Positions 10,206-16,526 of a stretch of DNA of 49,640 bases are shown here, piece by piece. Within the stretch, counting starts at the first letter, position 1, and every line of letters begins with the position of its first letter. Position numbers and translations under genes: made by a program. The notes beneath the pieces were generated by a model. It searched no databases. It was not told where the DNA came from and worked only from the letters and a program-made list of their open reading frames with translations. Source of the DNA: Flavobacterium psychrophilum (lineage in GTDB: Bacteria; Bacteroidota; Bacteroidia; Flavobacteriales; Flavobacteriaceae); NCBI GenBank assembly GCA_945869365.1, contig CAMBOW010000005.1, forward strand, positions 1 to 49,640, read 5' to 3'.

Positions 10206-11648
10206 TTGAAAATACTTGACAAATACATCTTACGCACGTTCCTGTTTACCTTTACTTCGGTATTTGTAATCTTATTCCTGATTTTTATCCTGCAAACTAT
10301 TTGGTTGTTCATCGCTGAATTGGCCGGAAAAGATTTGGATACAATCGTGATTTTGAAGTTCTTACTCTTCAAAATGCCTAGTGTGGTGCCTTTGGTACTT
10401 CCTCTTTCTGTCTTATTGGCCTCGATTATGACTTTTGGTGATTTGGCTGAAAACTATGAGTTTGCTGCGATCAAATCGTCGGGAATATCTTTCAATAGGG
10501 CGATGCGCAGTTCTACTGTTTTTATTTTATTGTTGAGCCTAGGTGCTTTTTTCTTTGCCAACAATGTAATTCCCTTGGCTGAATATAAGTTCATCAATTT
10601 TAGGAAAGACATCGCTCAAGTAAAACCAGCCATGGCCATTGCCGAAGGACAGTTTAGTGACATTGGGTTCTACAACATCAAAGTGGATAAAAAAACAGGT
10701 GAAAACGGAAATTTTTTGCACGGCATTACCATACACAAAAAAGTAAACCAATACGACGGCAGCAAAAACGTGATTAAGGCCAAAGACGGTGAGCTCATCA
10801 GCAGCAACGATTCCAATATTTTGCAAATGGTGCTCAAGGATGGCTATTATTACGAAGATATTATTCCTAAAAAATACGAAGACCGCAACAAATTACCATT
10901 TGCCAAATCGTCGTTCAAAAAATATATCATTAACATTGATTTATCCAAATTGAACGGTTCTGCAGACGATTCAGCCGAGATAACAAACACCAATAACATG
11001 CTCACGGTGAGTGAATTGAAATACACCATTGATTCGCTCCAAAAAATTTACCACAAAGACATACTATCATTCACTGACAATATTTCCCAACGCAATGCAC
11101 TAAACGAAAAAACAGCTGCAGCACAAGCCAAATTGAAACTCTACCGCTACCAACCAGATTTATTGGCTCAACAAAATATTTACGAAAAAAAAGACATTTA
11201 TACGATTGCAACTAGCACAGTTACCAATACCAATTTTTCGATAGAAGGTTCCAAGTATGAAATGGAAGCCAAAACCAAAAATTTAAATAACCACTGGATT
11301 GCGCTATTTGACAAATTTGTAATTGCCTTTGCCTGTATTTTAATGTTTTTTATAGGTGCACCCTTGGGCGCTATTATCCGAAAAGGGGGATTAGGTTTAC
11401 CTATAGTATTTGCTGTGCTAATTTTTATCATCTTTCACTTCATCAATACCTTTGGCAAAAAGGTTGCACAAGAAAACGGCATATCGCCTTTTTTGGGATG
11501 CTGGTTGTCCACTATGGTATTATTGCCTTTGGCTGTTTTTCTATCCTATCGTGCCACAACTGATTTGGGTTCTATTTCCTTTGATGCAATTACACTTACT
11601 ATACAAGCTGCCTTTAAAAAATTATTCCCTGGTTCTAAAAACGTCTAA
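10206..11648 (+). CDS. LptF/LptG-family (YjgP/YjgQ) permease
   Basis: Inner-membrane permease of the Lpt lipopolysaccharide export complex, 480 residues. Three membrane segments lie at the N-terminus (about 10-30, 55-75, 98-120), followed by a large periplasmic beta-jellyroll region (about 130-360) and three more segments (about 375-450). The start is TTG at 10206, 4 nt after the lolA-like stop; no in-frame ATG exists ahead of the first membrane segment. It ends directly against ribB with no gap. The periplasmic part has a Lys/Asn-rich insert around 250-340 that is longer than in E. coli LptG, common in Bacteroidota. LptF and LptG cannot be separated by sequence alone. Confidence 0.9.
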   Translation: MKILDKYILRTFLFTFTSVFVILFLIFILQTIWLFIAELAGKDLDTIVILKFLLFKMPSVVPLVLPLSVLLASIMTFGDLAENYEFAAIKSSGISFNRAMRSSTVFILLLSLGAFFFANNVIPLAEYKFINFRKDIAQVKPAMAIAEGQFSDIGFYNIKVDKKTGENGNFLHGITIHKKVNQYDGSKNVIKAKDGELISSNDSNILQMVLKDGYYYEDIIPKKYEDRNKLPFAKSSFKKYIINIDLSKLNGSADDSAEITNTNNMLTVSELKYTIDSLQKIYHKDILSFTDNISQRNALNEKTAAAQAKLKLYRYQPDLLAQQNIYEKKDIYTIATSTVTNTNFSIEGSKYEMEAKTKNLNNHWIALFDKFVIAFACILMFFIGAPLGAIIRKGGLGLPIVFAVLIFIIFHFINTFGKKVAQENGISPFLGCWLSTMVLLPLAVFLSYRATTDLGSISFDAITLTIQAAFKKLFPGSKNV

Positions 11649-12782
11649 ATGAAAACTGATCTCATCCAATTAAATACCATCGAAGAAGCCATTGAAGACA
11701 TCCGCCAAGGTAAAGTTATCATTGTAGTTGACGATGAAGACCGAGAAAATGAAGGCGATTTTTTGGCTGCAGCTGAATTGGTTACACCCGAAATGATCAA
11801 CTTTATGGCTACCCATGGTCGCGGATTAATCTGTGCGCCACTTACCGAAAAACGCTGCCATGAATTGGAATTGCATTCCATGGTAAAAAACAATACCGAT
11901 CACATGGAAACGGCCTTTACCGTATCTGTCGATTTAAAAGGACAAGGTGTAACCACTGGAATTTCGGCTGCCGATAGAGCCAAAACAATTTTGGCCTTGG
12001 TAAATGAAGACACCAAACCTTATGACTTGGCTCGTCCGGGACATATTTTCCCCCTTACAGCTAAACAAGGCGGTGTTTTGCGTAGAACCGGACATACCGA
12101 AGCAGCCATTGATTTTGCGCGTTTAGCAGGCTTTAAACCAGCCGGAGTGATTGTAGAAATTATGAATGAAGACGGTTCAATGGCCCGATTGCCCGAACTG
12201 GTTAAAGTGGCCAAGAAATTTAACTTGAAATTGGTCTCTATAGAAGATTTGGTCGCCTACCGCATGCAACACGACAGTTTGATCGTAAAAAAAGAAGACT
12301 TTGAAATGGAAACCCGTTTTGGTAAGTTCCGTTTGCGCGCCTATTTACAAACTACCAACAAACAAGTCCACATAGCCCTCACCAAAGGAAGTTGGAACAG
12401 CGGCGAAGCAGTACTCACTAAAATCATTTCTAACCAAGCCAACAACGATATCCTGAATAGCCTCACCGACAGCCGAGACAAAAAGATGGAAGAAGTTTTT
12501 TCGCTGATTCTTCAAGAACAAAAAGGTGCGGTAATCTTCATCAACAGCGAATTGGATTCGACTGATTTATTGAATCGATTGTCCGAACTCAAACAATTAC
12601 AAACCGAAGGCAATGCCAAGATTCCTCAAATAAAAATGGACCTCAAAGACTTTGGTATTGGGGCCCAAATTTTACATGACATAGACATTTCCAAAATACG
12701 TCTTATCTCCAATTCTATGCAAGCCAAACGCGTCGGAATGATTGGGTATGGTTTGGAGATTTCGGAGTATGTAGGGTATTGA
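11649..12782 (+). CDS. ribB: 3,4-dihydroxy-2-butanone-4-phosphate synthase with degenerate GTP cyclohydrolase II domain
   Basis: Makes the four-carbon precursor of riboflavin from ribulose 5-phosphate. Residues about 1-205 form an intact RibB domain: [22 protein letters not shown] and [14 protein letters not shown] carry the metal and substrate contacts. Residues about 206-377 align in order and size with the GTP cyclohydrolase II domain of RibBA, but the zinc-binding HxECxTGDxxxSxRCDCG segment has no Cys at all and the QEGRGIGL segment is missing. Only the late FGIGAQIL...[21 protein letters not shown] portion looks conserved. The C-terminal half should therefore be inactive, with RibA encoded elsewhere. 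The ATG directly follows the preceding stop. Confidence 0.93.
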   Translation: MKTDLIQLNTIEEAIEDIRQGKVIIVVDDEDRENEGDFLAAAELVTPEMINFMATHGRGLICAPLTEKRCHELELHSMVKNNTDHMETAFTVSVDLKGQGVTTGISAADRAKTILALVNEDTKPYDLARPGHIFPLTAKQGGVLRRTGHTEAAIDFARLAGFKPAGVIVEIMNEDGSMARLPELVKVAKKFNLKLVSIEDLVAYRMQHDSLIVKKEDFEMETRFGKFRLRAYLQTTNKQVHIALTKGSWNSGEAVLTKIISNQANNDILNSLTDSRDKKMEEVFSLILQEQKGAVIFINSELDSTDLLNRLSELKQLQTEGNAKIPQIKMDLKDFGIGAQILHDIDISKIRLISNSMQAKRVGMIGYGLEISEYVGY

Positions 12783-12858
12783 TTAACGATTGTTGATTGA
12801 TGATTTTTGATTGATGATTGCTTCGCCAGTTCGAGCAAAGGGCTCGGGGGTTGATTTA
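12783..12858. repeat. TTGATTGATGAT repeats and CGAGC/GCTCG hairpin after ribB
   Basis: Two near copies of TTGATTGATGAT (12793-12820) are followed by a hairpin with arms 12832-12836 and 12842-12846. It lies between convergent ribB and the small minus-strand gene. No T run follows the hairpin, so its role as a terminator is uncertain. Confidence 0.45.
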
Positions 12859-13107
12859 TTAAATTTCAATTTTATAATTTACTCGAAGTTGCTCTTGAAC
12901 CTCTAAAATTCGTTGGAAAAGTAATTCATCAGCCTCTAGTTTTGCTTGGTGCAACAAGTTATCCAATTCCTTGATTCGGCTTGCGTTTTGACCAATCCAA
13001 AGATTGGGTGCTACATAATACCGAAATGGATTTGTGGCTAAAATTTCAACTTTCTCTCGCAGACTAGCGTGTGTATGGGCATACATTGGGTGTACATTCG
13101 TTTCCAT
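12859..13107 (-). CDS. hypothetical protein, third gene of a small operon
   Basis: An 82-residue soluble protein that I do not recognise. It is mostly helical by composition, with a central ARIKELDNLLHQAKLEADELL segment of coiled-coil character and a mid-protein NPFRYYVAPNLWIGQN stretch. It starts 5 nt after the stop of the preceding gene, so translation is probably coupled. It has no signal peptide, membrane segment or Cys. It could be a real minor gene or the end of a lineage-specific cassette; coding is supported mainly by the tight spacing and the ATG start. Confidence 0.5.
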   Translation of the reverse strand: METNVHPMYAHTHASLREKVEILATNPFRYYVAPNLWIGQNASRIKELDNLLHQAKLEADELLFQRILEVQEQLRVNYKIEI

Positions 13108-13112
13108 ATTTC

Positions 13113-13556
13113 TTATGTATAATGTTGCACATTCATTGCGATAACCTGATTTTGTTGGGTGAGCAAGGTACCGCCATGAGGTGGTCTGTTCGAAAAAGTA
13201 ATTTGATCTTCTTCAAAATAGTAGGCTGTATTTGGATCTTCTACCAAACAAATTCTACAAGGCTTGTTTTTATCCGTTTCAATCTTGTTTTTGATCCATT
13301 TGCATTTTTCCATGATCTTATCATGCAGTGGTGCGGATTTCTTTAATTCATACTCGGCCAATTCTTGCTCGCTTATGCCCTCAATATTTGCTCCTGGGTA
13401 ATTGGCGTAGTCACCATGCGTGTTAAAATGAATTGGTATTTGCATAAACATGGCATGGCCAGTTTTTAAAATTAAATACGGAAATTGCCCATATCCTTTT
13501 GGGAATTGGCGGTGTTCGTACCATTTTTCGTCTAGGTTTTTTATCTTGTTTTCCAT
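13113..13556 (-). CDS. hypothetical protein, second gene of a small operon
   Basis: A 147-residue soluble protein of unknown family. Visible features are an aromatic N-terminus (KWYEHRQFPKGYGQFPYLIL), a Gly/Asn turn region, a Lys-rich helix (MEKCKWIKNKIETDKNKP) and a CRIC motif at about residues 110-113. The C-terminal SNRPPHGGTLLTQQNQVIAMNVQHY looks like an ordered beta strand pair. It has no signal peptide. It lies 50 nt after the first gene of the group and 5 nt before the third. Normal codon use and the operon-like spacing make it likely to be expressed. Confidence 0.6.
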   Translation of the reverse strand: MENKIKNLDEKWYEHRQFPKGYGQFPYLILKTGHAMFMQIPIHFNTHGDYANYPGANIEGISEQELAEYELKKSAPLHDKIMEKCKWIKNKIETDKNKPCRICLVEDPNTAYYFEEDQITFSNRPPHGGTLLTQQNQVIAMNVQHYT

Positions 13557-13606
13557 TGTCTTTTTGTTGTTTGATTGTGATTAAAATACTTCCCCTAAGC
13601 ACAGGC

Positions 13607-13957
13607 TTATCCTATAATGAGATGTGAAACATTCGCCAAATCAAAAGGAATGGGGTAAGGCAAGAGCAGTACATTTTTATAGGACGTACCGGTTCCAAAT
13701 GCAGATTCAGATCCGTTGAGGCTGTAGGCCGCTCCCCCAAAATGTAGCTCATCGTCAAAATACAAAACCGCAAAGGGCGAAACCTTACTGAGTTCTAAAA
13801 CCGAGTTGGTTTGTTGGTGTTCAATGACAAGAAATAGTGGCGAATTACCTTCTTGTAATTCGTGCACATTCACAAAAATGTGAGTTGTTTTTTTGACCGT
13901 AGCCTCGTAGTGAATTACGGCTTGGTCTTTCAAGAAAATTTGTACTGAATTTTTCAT
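13607..13957 (-). CDS. hypothetical protein, first gene of a small operon
   Basis: A 116-residue protein of unknown family, beta-strand rich (VQIFLKDQAVIHYEATV, HIFVNV, PLFLVIEH, PFAVLYFDDELHFGG). It has no signal peptide, Cys or membrane segment. It looks like a compact beta-sandwich or barrel, perhaps a ligand-binding or structural protein, but no function can be assigned. It is the first gene downstream of the structured RNA at 14009-14109, so that RNA may be its leader. The 50-nt gap before the next gene leaves room for separate regulation. Confidence 0.6.
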   Translation of the reverse strand: MKNSVQIFLKDQAVIHYEATVKKTTHIFVNVHELQEGNSPLFLVIEHQQTNSVLELSKVSPFAVLYFDDELHFGGAAYSLNGSESAFGTGTSYKNVLLLPYPIPFDLANVSHLIIG

Positions 13958-14008
13958 ACAAATAAAGATTTAGTTAAACAATCGTTATTTGTATTTCGAT
14001 AAATAGGT

Positions 14009-14109
14009 GTCTGGAAACTTGTGTTTATTTTGACCGGACGGGCCCGTATTGTTTTACCACCGTGGTGTCTTCACTCGGTTGGTACCCTTAATGGGTTCGA
14101 AATACAGGG
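14009..14109 (-). ncRNA. structured RNA candidate / long leader of the small operon
   Basis: A GC-rich block of about 100 nt in AT-rich intergenic DNA. On the minus strand an 8-bp closing stem forms between 14101-14109 and 14043-14050 with one bulged base. It encloses two hairpins: ACCC/GGGT at 14084-14087/14093-14096 and ACCAC/GTGGT at 14056-14060/14062-14066. A third hairpin follows (14034-14039 with 14009-14014, one G-U). A TACATTTG promoter box ends immediately before the closing stem, so the stem would sit at the 5' end of the transcript. No good start codon opens any of the short frames. The length is near that of the Flavo-1 RNA described in Bacteroidota, but identity cannot be confirmed here. 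It is either a small RNA or a riboswitch-like leader of the 13957 gene. Confidence 0.6.
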
Positions 14110-14117
14110 CAAATGTA
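14110..14117 (-). promoter_or_regulatory. -7 box for the structured RNA
   Basis: TACATTTG on the minus strand (CAAATGTA on plus) fits TAnnTTTG. TTTG elements lie 18 nt (14136-14139) and 22 nt (14140-14143) upstream as possible -33 boxes. The structured block begins at the next base, 14109. Confidence 0.6.
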
Positions 14118-14204
14118 GAGAAAAATAGTTGCGAACAAACAAACTGTTGAAAATTTTATTCGAGTTGTACTTTCTAAACGAAACAAATTAAGACCTTGCT
14201 TAAT

Positions 14205-14212
14205 TATATTTG
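14205..14212 (+). promoter_or_regulatory. -7 box for the pterin dehydratase gene
   Basis: TATATTTG lies 27 nt ahead of the ATG at 14239 and matches TAnnTTTG exactly. No clear -33 TTTG is present at the usual spacing. Confidence 0.5.
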
Positions 14213-14238
14213 GTACTTTTAAAAATAAAAAATTATCT

Positions 14239-14469
14239 ATGGATTGGATCATTGAGAATAACCGATTGACAAAACACTTTGAATTTAAAACCCAAACACA
14301 ATTGTGTGAATTTTTACTGAAAGTTGCCCAGCAAGCTGATACAGTTGGACATCATCCTGATGTATCGATTTATAAATGCAGTAAAATGAAAATGGAGCTG
14401 ACCACACACGATCAAGGTAAAATAACCGAATTGGATTACAAATTGGCCGCTTTGATTGATTTGATTTGA
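14239..14469 (+). CDS. 4a-hydroxytetrahydrobiopterin (pterin-4a-carbinolamine) dehydratase
   Basis: A 76-residue protein of the PCD/DCoH family, which dehydrates 4a-hydroxytetrahydropterin formed by aromatic amino acid hydroxylases. The order of motifs fits: W-x-x-E-N-N-R-L-x-K-x-F-x-F-K, then VGHHPDVSIYKC (the His pair binds substrate), then ELTTHDQGKITELDYKLAALID. The family is usually 90-110 residues; this copy lacks the extra N-terminal strand, as many bacterial members do. No phenylalanine hydroxylase is adjacent. It converges on the gene remnant at 14474-14557 with a 4-nt gap. Confidence 0.88.
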   Translation: MDWIIENNRLTKHFEFKTQTQLCEFLLKVAQQADTVGHHPDVSIYKCSKMKMELTTHDQGKITELDYKLAALIDLI

Positions 14470-14473
14470 AGCC

Positions 14474-14557
14474 TTATACTTTTGTTTTATTTTCTATTGG
14501 GTTTTCTCCATACTGATTTTCTTCAGGATCACCTTCTTTAAACTGTATGTCTTCAAA
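14474..14557 (-). pseudogene. C-terminal gene remnant cut by the IS element
   Basis: A 27-codon frame on the minus strand that begins next to the IS end and stops at 14474. It encodes a hydrophilic tail, FEDIQFKEGDPEENQYGENP, followed by a short Lys-rich end. A stop codon at the IS junction closes the frame upstream. The GDPEENQYGENP segment resembles the GTPGxNRxGPxP tail of DUF805 membrane proteins. I could not find the matching N-terminal part beyond the right end of the IS, which implies a deletion as well as an insertion. Identity is tentative. Confidence 0.45.
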
Positions 14558-14589
14558 CTAAAGTGGACTTTTCCTAAGAGAGTATTTTG

Positions 14590-15600
14590 TTAATAATTCA
14601 AAGATAAATGTTTGTTTTGATTTGTTTTTAATTTTATTTTTTGGTACTCATTTCTGCGGTTAATAATTGCAATTTTCTTTAATCGTTCTCGTTCTTTTAA
14701 AATCAGTTCACCTCTACCAAAATAGACATCTGCTGGGGTTAAGTTGTTTAATGATTCGTGATAGCGTTGATTGTTATAACGATAAACAAATTTTTCTAAA
14801 GCAGCTTCTAATTCTTCTGGAGCAAAGTAATTATCAAGTTTCACAACATTTTTCATGGTTCTATGATAGCGTTCAATCTTTCCTTGTGTTTGTGGATGAT
14901 TGGGTCTACCATGCACTTGTTGCATTTGATAATTGTCTTTTAAATACGATTTTAATTCGTTTGCAATGTAACACGAACCATTGTCAGACAAGAGTTTTGG
15001 CTTTTGTTTGGTAATTAATTTTGCTTTTTTAATTGCCGTGTCAACAGTTCGTTTTACATCATCAGCTTTCATGTTTGAGCAAAGTTCCCAATGCACAATA
15101 TATCGGCTGTAATCATCCAAAACCGTGCTCAAGTAATACCAACCCCAACCAAGTATTTTAAAGTACGTAAAATCAGTTTGCCACATTTGATGAACAAAGC
15201 CTGTTTTATCCGTAAATTCATTTCCAGCACTCAGAAAAATATGAGCTGGAGCAGTGATTAATCCTCTTGACTTTAAAACCCTATAAACACTGGATTCTGA
15301 TAAGAATATTTGCTGCTCATCTGTCATTTTATAGGCCAATTCTCGAGATGATAAATCAGGATAATCCAAAGCTAATTTTACAACCAAATTCTTCTGTTCT
15401 TGCGGAATGCTGTTCCATTGTCTGTTTGATGCTCTTTTGGTTGGAATCAATCCTTCAACACCATTTTCGCTATAAGCATGATACCAATTGTAAAAAGTGC
15501 TTTTGTTGATTCCAATCTCCCGAAGCGTTCGATTAACACCAATTTCAGAACGAGTTACCATGTGAATGATTTCTTGTTTTTCGGATATTGTAAGTCTCAT
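14590..15600 (-). CDS. IS3-family transposase OrfB (DDE integrase domain)
   Basis: Catalytic part of the transposase, 336 residues when started at the ATG at 15600. An N-terminal helix-turn-helix (about residues 1-60, GINKSTFYNWYHAYSENGVEGL) precedes an HTH_21-like region and a retroviral-integrase core. The DDE residues lie in WQTDFTYFK (first D), LLSDNGSCY (second D) and TQGKIERYHRTMK (E). The frame is -1 relative to OrfA and is open back to the slippery A8 run, so an OrfAB fusion is expected to be the active enzyme. The reading frame is intact, so the element may still be active. Confidence 0.92.
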   Translation of the reverse strand: MRLTISEKQEIIHMVTRSEIGVNRTLREIGINKSTFYNWYHAYSENGVEGLIPTKRASNRQWNSIPQEQKNLVVKLALDYPDLSSRELAYKMTDEQQIFLSESSVYRVLKSRGLITAPAHIFLSAGNEFTDKTGFVHQMWQTDFTYFKILGWGWYYLSTVLDDYSRYIVHWELCSNMKADDVKRTVDTAIKKAKLITKQKPKLLSDNGSCYIANELKSYLKDNYQMQQVHGRPNHPQTQGKIERYHRTMKNVVKLDNYFAPEELEAALEKFVYRYNNQRYHESLNNLTPADVYFGRGELILKERERLKKIAIINRRNEYQKIKLKTNQNKHLSLNY

Positions 15601-15620
15601 ATATTTCTTGAACTTTTCAG

Positions 15621-15974
15621 TTAATCCAGCATGTCCAAGCTTTTTTTTACAATATCGTAGCGTAAAACCAAATCGGCAATCATGACTTTTAATGCCTGGT
15701 TTTCTTTCTTGAGTTCTGCTACTTCATCACTCGTAGCTTCTCTTGTTACATCGCCTGCTAAACGCTTTTTACCAGCTTCTAAAAACTCTTTATTCCACTT
15801 ATAAAACTGAGATTCATTTATAGAATACTTACGACATAATTCTGCAACTGACATTTCTGCTCGTAAAGCTTCCATAACAATCTGAATTTTCTGTTCAGAA
15901 CTAAAGATTCTTCGTGTGTTTCTACGAATGTCTTTGATGAAATTCTCTGCTGTTTTTTTCTTGGGTGTTCTCAT
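15621..15974 (-). CDS. IS3-family transposase OrfA (HTH protein)
   Basis: A 117-residue DNA-binding protein of the IS3/IS911 OrfA type. The HTH region, with SSEQKIQIVMEALRAEMSVA and then ELCRKYSINESQFYKWNKEF, should recognise the terminal repeats. A leucine-zipper-like helix follows (EVAELKKENQALKVMIADLVLRYDIVKKSLD). The A8 run at 15641-15648 lies ten codons before the stop and allows a -1 shift into OrfB. OrfA alone usually represses transposition. Confidence 0.92.
   Translation of the reverse strand: MRTPKKKTAENFIKDIRRNTRRIFSSEQKIQIVMEALRAEMSVAELCRKYSINESQFYKWNKEFLEAGKKRLAGDVTREATSDEVAELKKENQALKVMIADLVLRYDIVKKSLDMLD
15641..15648 (-). promoter_or_regulatory. programmed -1 frameshift site of the IS
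   Basis: Eight consecutive A on the minus strand, read in the OrfA frame as gtA AAA AAA. Slipping back one base continues as KLGHAGLTEKFKKYMRLTISEK into OrfB without a stop. This is the A_AAA_AAx heptamer type used by IS3-family elements. Confidence 0.75.
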
Positions 15975-16134
15975 AATTTCAAATTTAAGGATTTAGAAAA
16001 CACTCTCTTAGTTTTGACTTAAATTAGTCCACTTTTTGCTGACGATTTACAGTATTAAAATTAAAAGAGCGCAATTGACTAATTATTTATCCTACTATAG
16101 CGTGACTCAGGGAATTCTCAGGGGACAGCGTAAA

Positions 16135-16199
16135 TTTTGTATACCTATTTGCTACCTATTTTGCCAAAATTGGCATAGGTGTGAAATAGGTATACAAAA
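16135..16199. repeat. 65-nt nested palindrome between the IS and tRNA-Ser
   Basis: Outer arms TTTTGTATACCTATTT (16135-16150) and its exact complement (16184-16199), 16 bp perfect. Inside, ACCTAT/ATAGGT and GCCA/TGGC continue the pairing around an AAAT loop, with small unpaired stretches GCT/GTG and TTT. About 26 bp can pair. The half-site ACCTATTT occurs twice directly on the left, and ATAGGT and AAATAGGT on the right. It has no T tail. It could be a recombination site, a MITE-like palindrome or an operator. It lies downstream of the tRNA-Ser terminator. Confidence 0.75.
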
Positions 16200-16229
16200 A
16201 AGGGTGTTTTTAGGTGATTTTTGACCTTG

Positions 16230-16275
16230 GACCAAAAAACCGAAAACCCTTCAAACACTGATGTTTAAAGGGTTT
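16230..16275 (-). terminator. terminator of tRNA-Ser
   Basis: On the minus strand a 14-position stem (16262-16275 with 16244-16257) has one mismatch at 16267/16252 and a 4-nt loop. TTTTCGG and then a run of six T follow, ending near 16235. It lies 37 nt after the tRNA 3' end. Confidence 0.8.
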
Positions 16276-16311
16276 CTTAAGATTTTTGCTCCAAATGATG
16301 GAGATTATCCG

Positions 16312-16396
16312 CGGAGAAAGAGGGATTCGAACCCCCGGACCTGTTACAGTCAACAGTTTTCAAGACTGCCGCAATCGACCACTCTGCCATTTCTCC
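16312..16396 (-). tRNA. tRNA-Ser (anticodon UGA)
   Basis: An 85-nt gene. The acceptor stem GGAGAAA/TTTCTCC has discriminator G at 16312. The anticodon loop CTTGAAA is closed by GCAGT/ACTGT, giving anticodon TGA. The long variable arm is typical of class II serine tRNA, and the T arm contains GGGTTCGAATCCC. The 3' CCA is not encoded. It is expressed on its own from the box at 16427-16434. Confidence 0.95.
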
Positions 16397-16426
16397 AATA
16401 AGTCGTGCAACCGTTGATTGCGGTGG

Positions 16427-16434
16427 CAAATATA
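16427..16434 (-). promoter_or_regulatory. -7 box for tRNA-Ser
   Basis: TATATTTG on the minus strand, an exact TAnnTTTG match, 30 nt upstream of the mature tRNA 5' end. A TTTTCG element about 20 nt further upstream could be a weak -33. Confidence 0.6.
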
Positions 16435-16526
16435 GAAACTTTTTTAGACTACGAAAACATTTTTTTAGGGAATGCTCATTTATTTTACACGGCGGCAATT
16501 AACCCTTTCATCCTGTTGGATTTACC

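Larger units (their letters stand above)
14560..16035 (-). mobile_element. IS3-family insertion sequence
   Basis: About 1.47 kb. The outermost inverted repeat is AAAGTGGACT (14560-14569) against AGTCCACTTT (16026-16035). A second matching block CTAAGAGAGT lies at 14574-14583 and 16002-16011, with about 10 extra nt on the right side. If the ends are taken as TG...CA, the element is 14564-16031. It carries OrfA and OrfB in different frames linked by an A8 slippery run. No target-site duplication could be identified at either choice of ends. Confidence 0.85.

Noticed and set aside
12783..12858. Terminator for ribB
   Set aside because: The hairpin has no following T run in either direction, so it is recorded only as a repeat.
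14043..14090. Short protein-like frames inside the GC-rich block (for example GYQPSEDTTVVKQYGPVRSK)
   Set aside because: None has a good start codon, and stops interrupt each frame within about 20-30 codons. The base pairing and promoter position explain the block better as RNA.
14667..15509. Plus-strand frames inside the IS
   Set aside because: They are antisense to the transposase and have no features of their own.
16036..16224. Plus-strand open frame of 62 codons right of the IS
   Set aside because: It runs through the 65-nt palindrome, has no protein-like composition and no promoter; treated as chance.
16277..16498. Open frame of 73 codons on the minus strand with [20 protein letters not shown]
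   Set aside because: It is the familiar false translation of a serine tRNA gene; the tRNA at 16312-16396 explains it.
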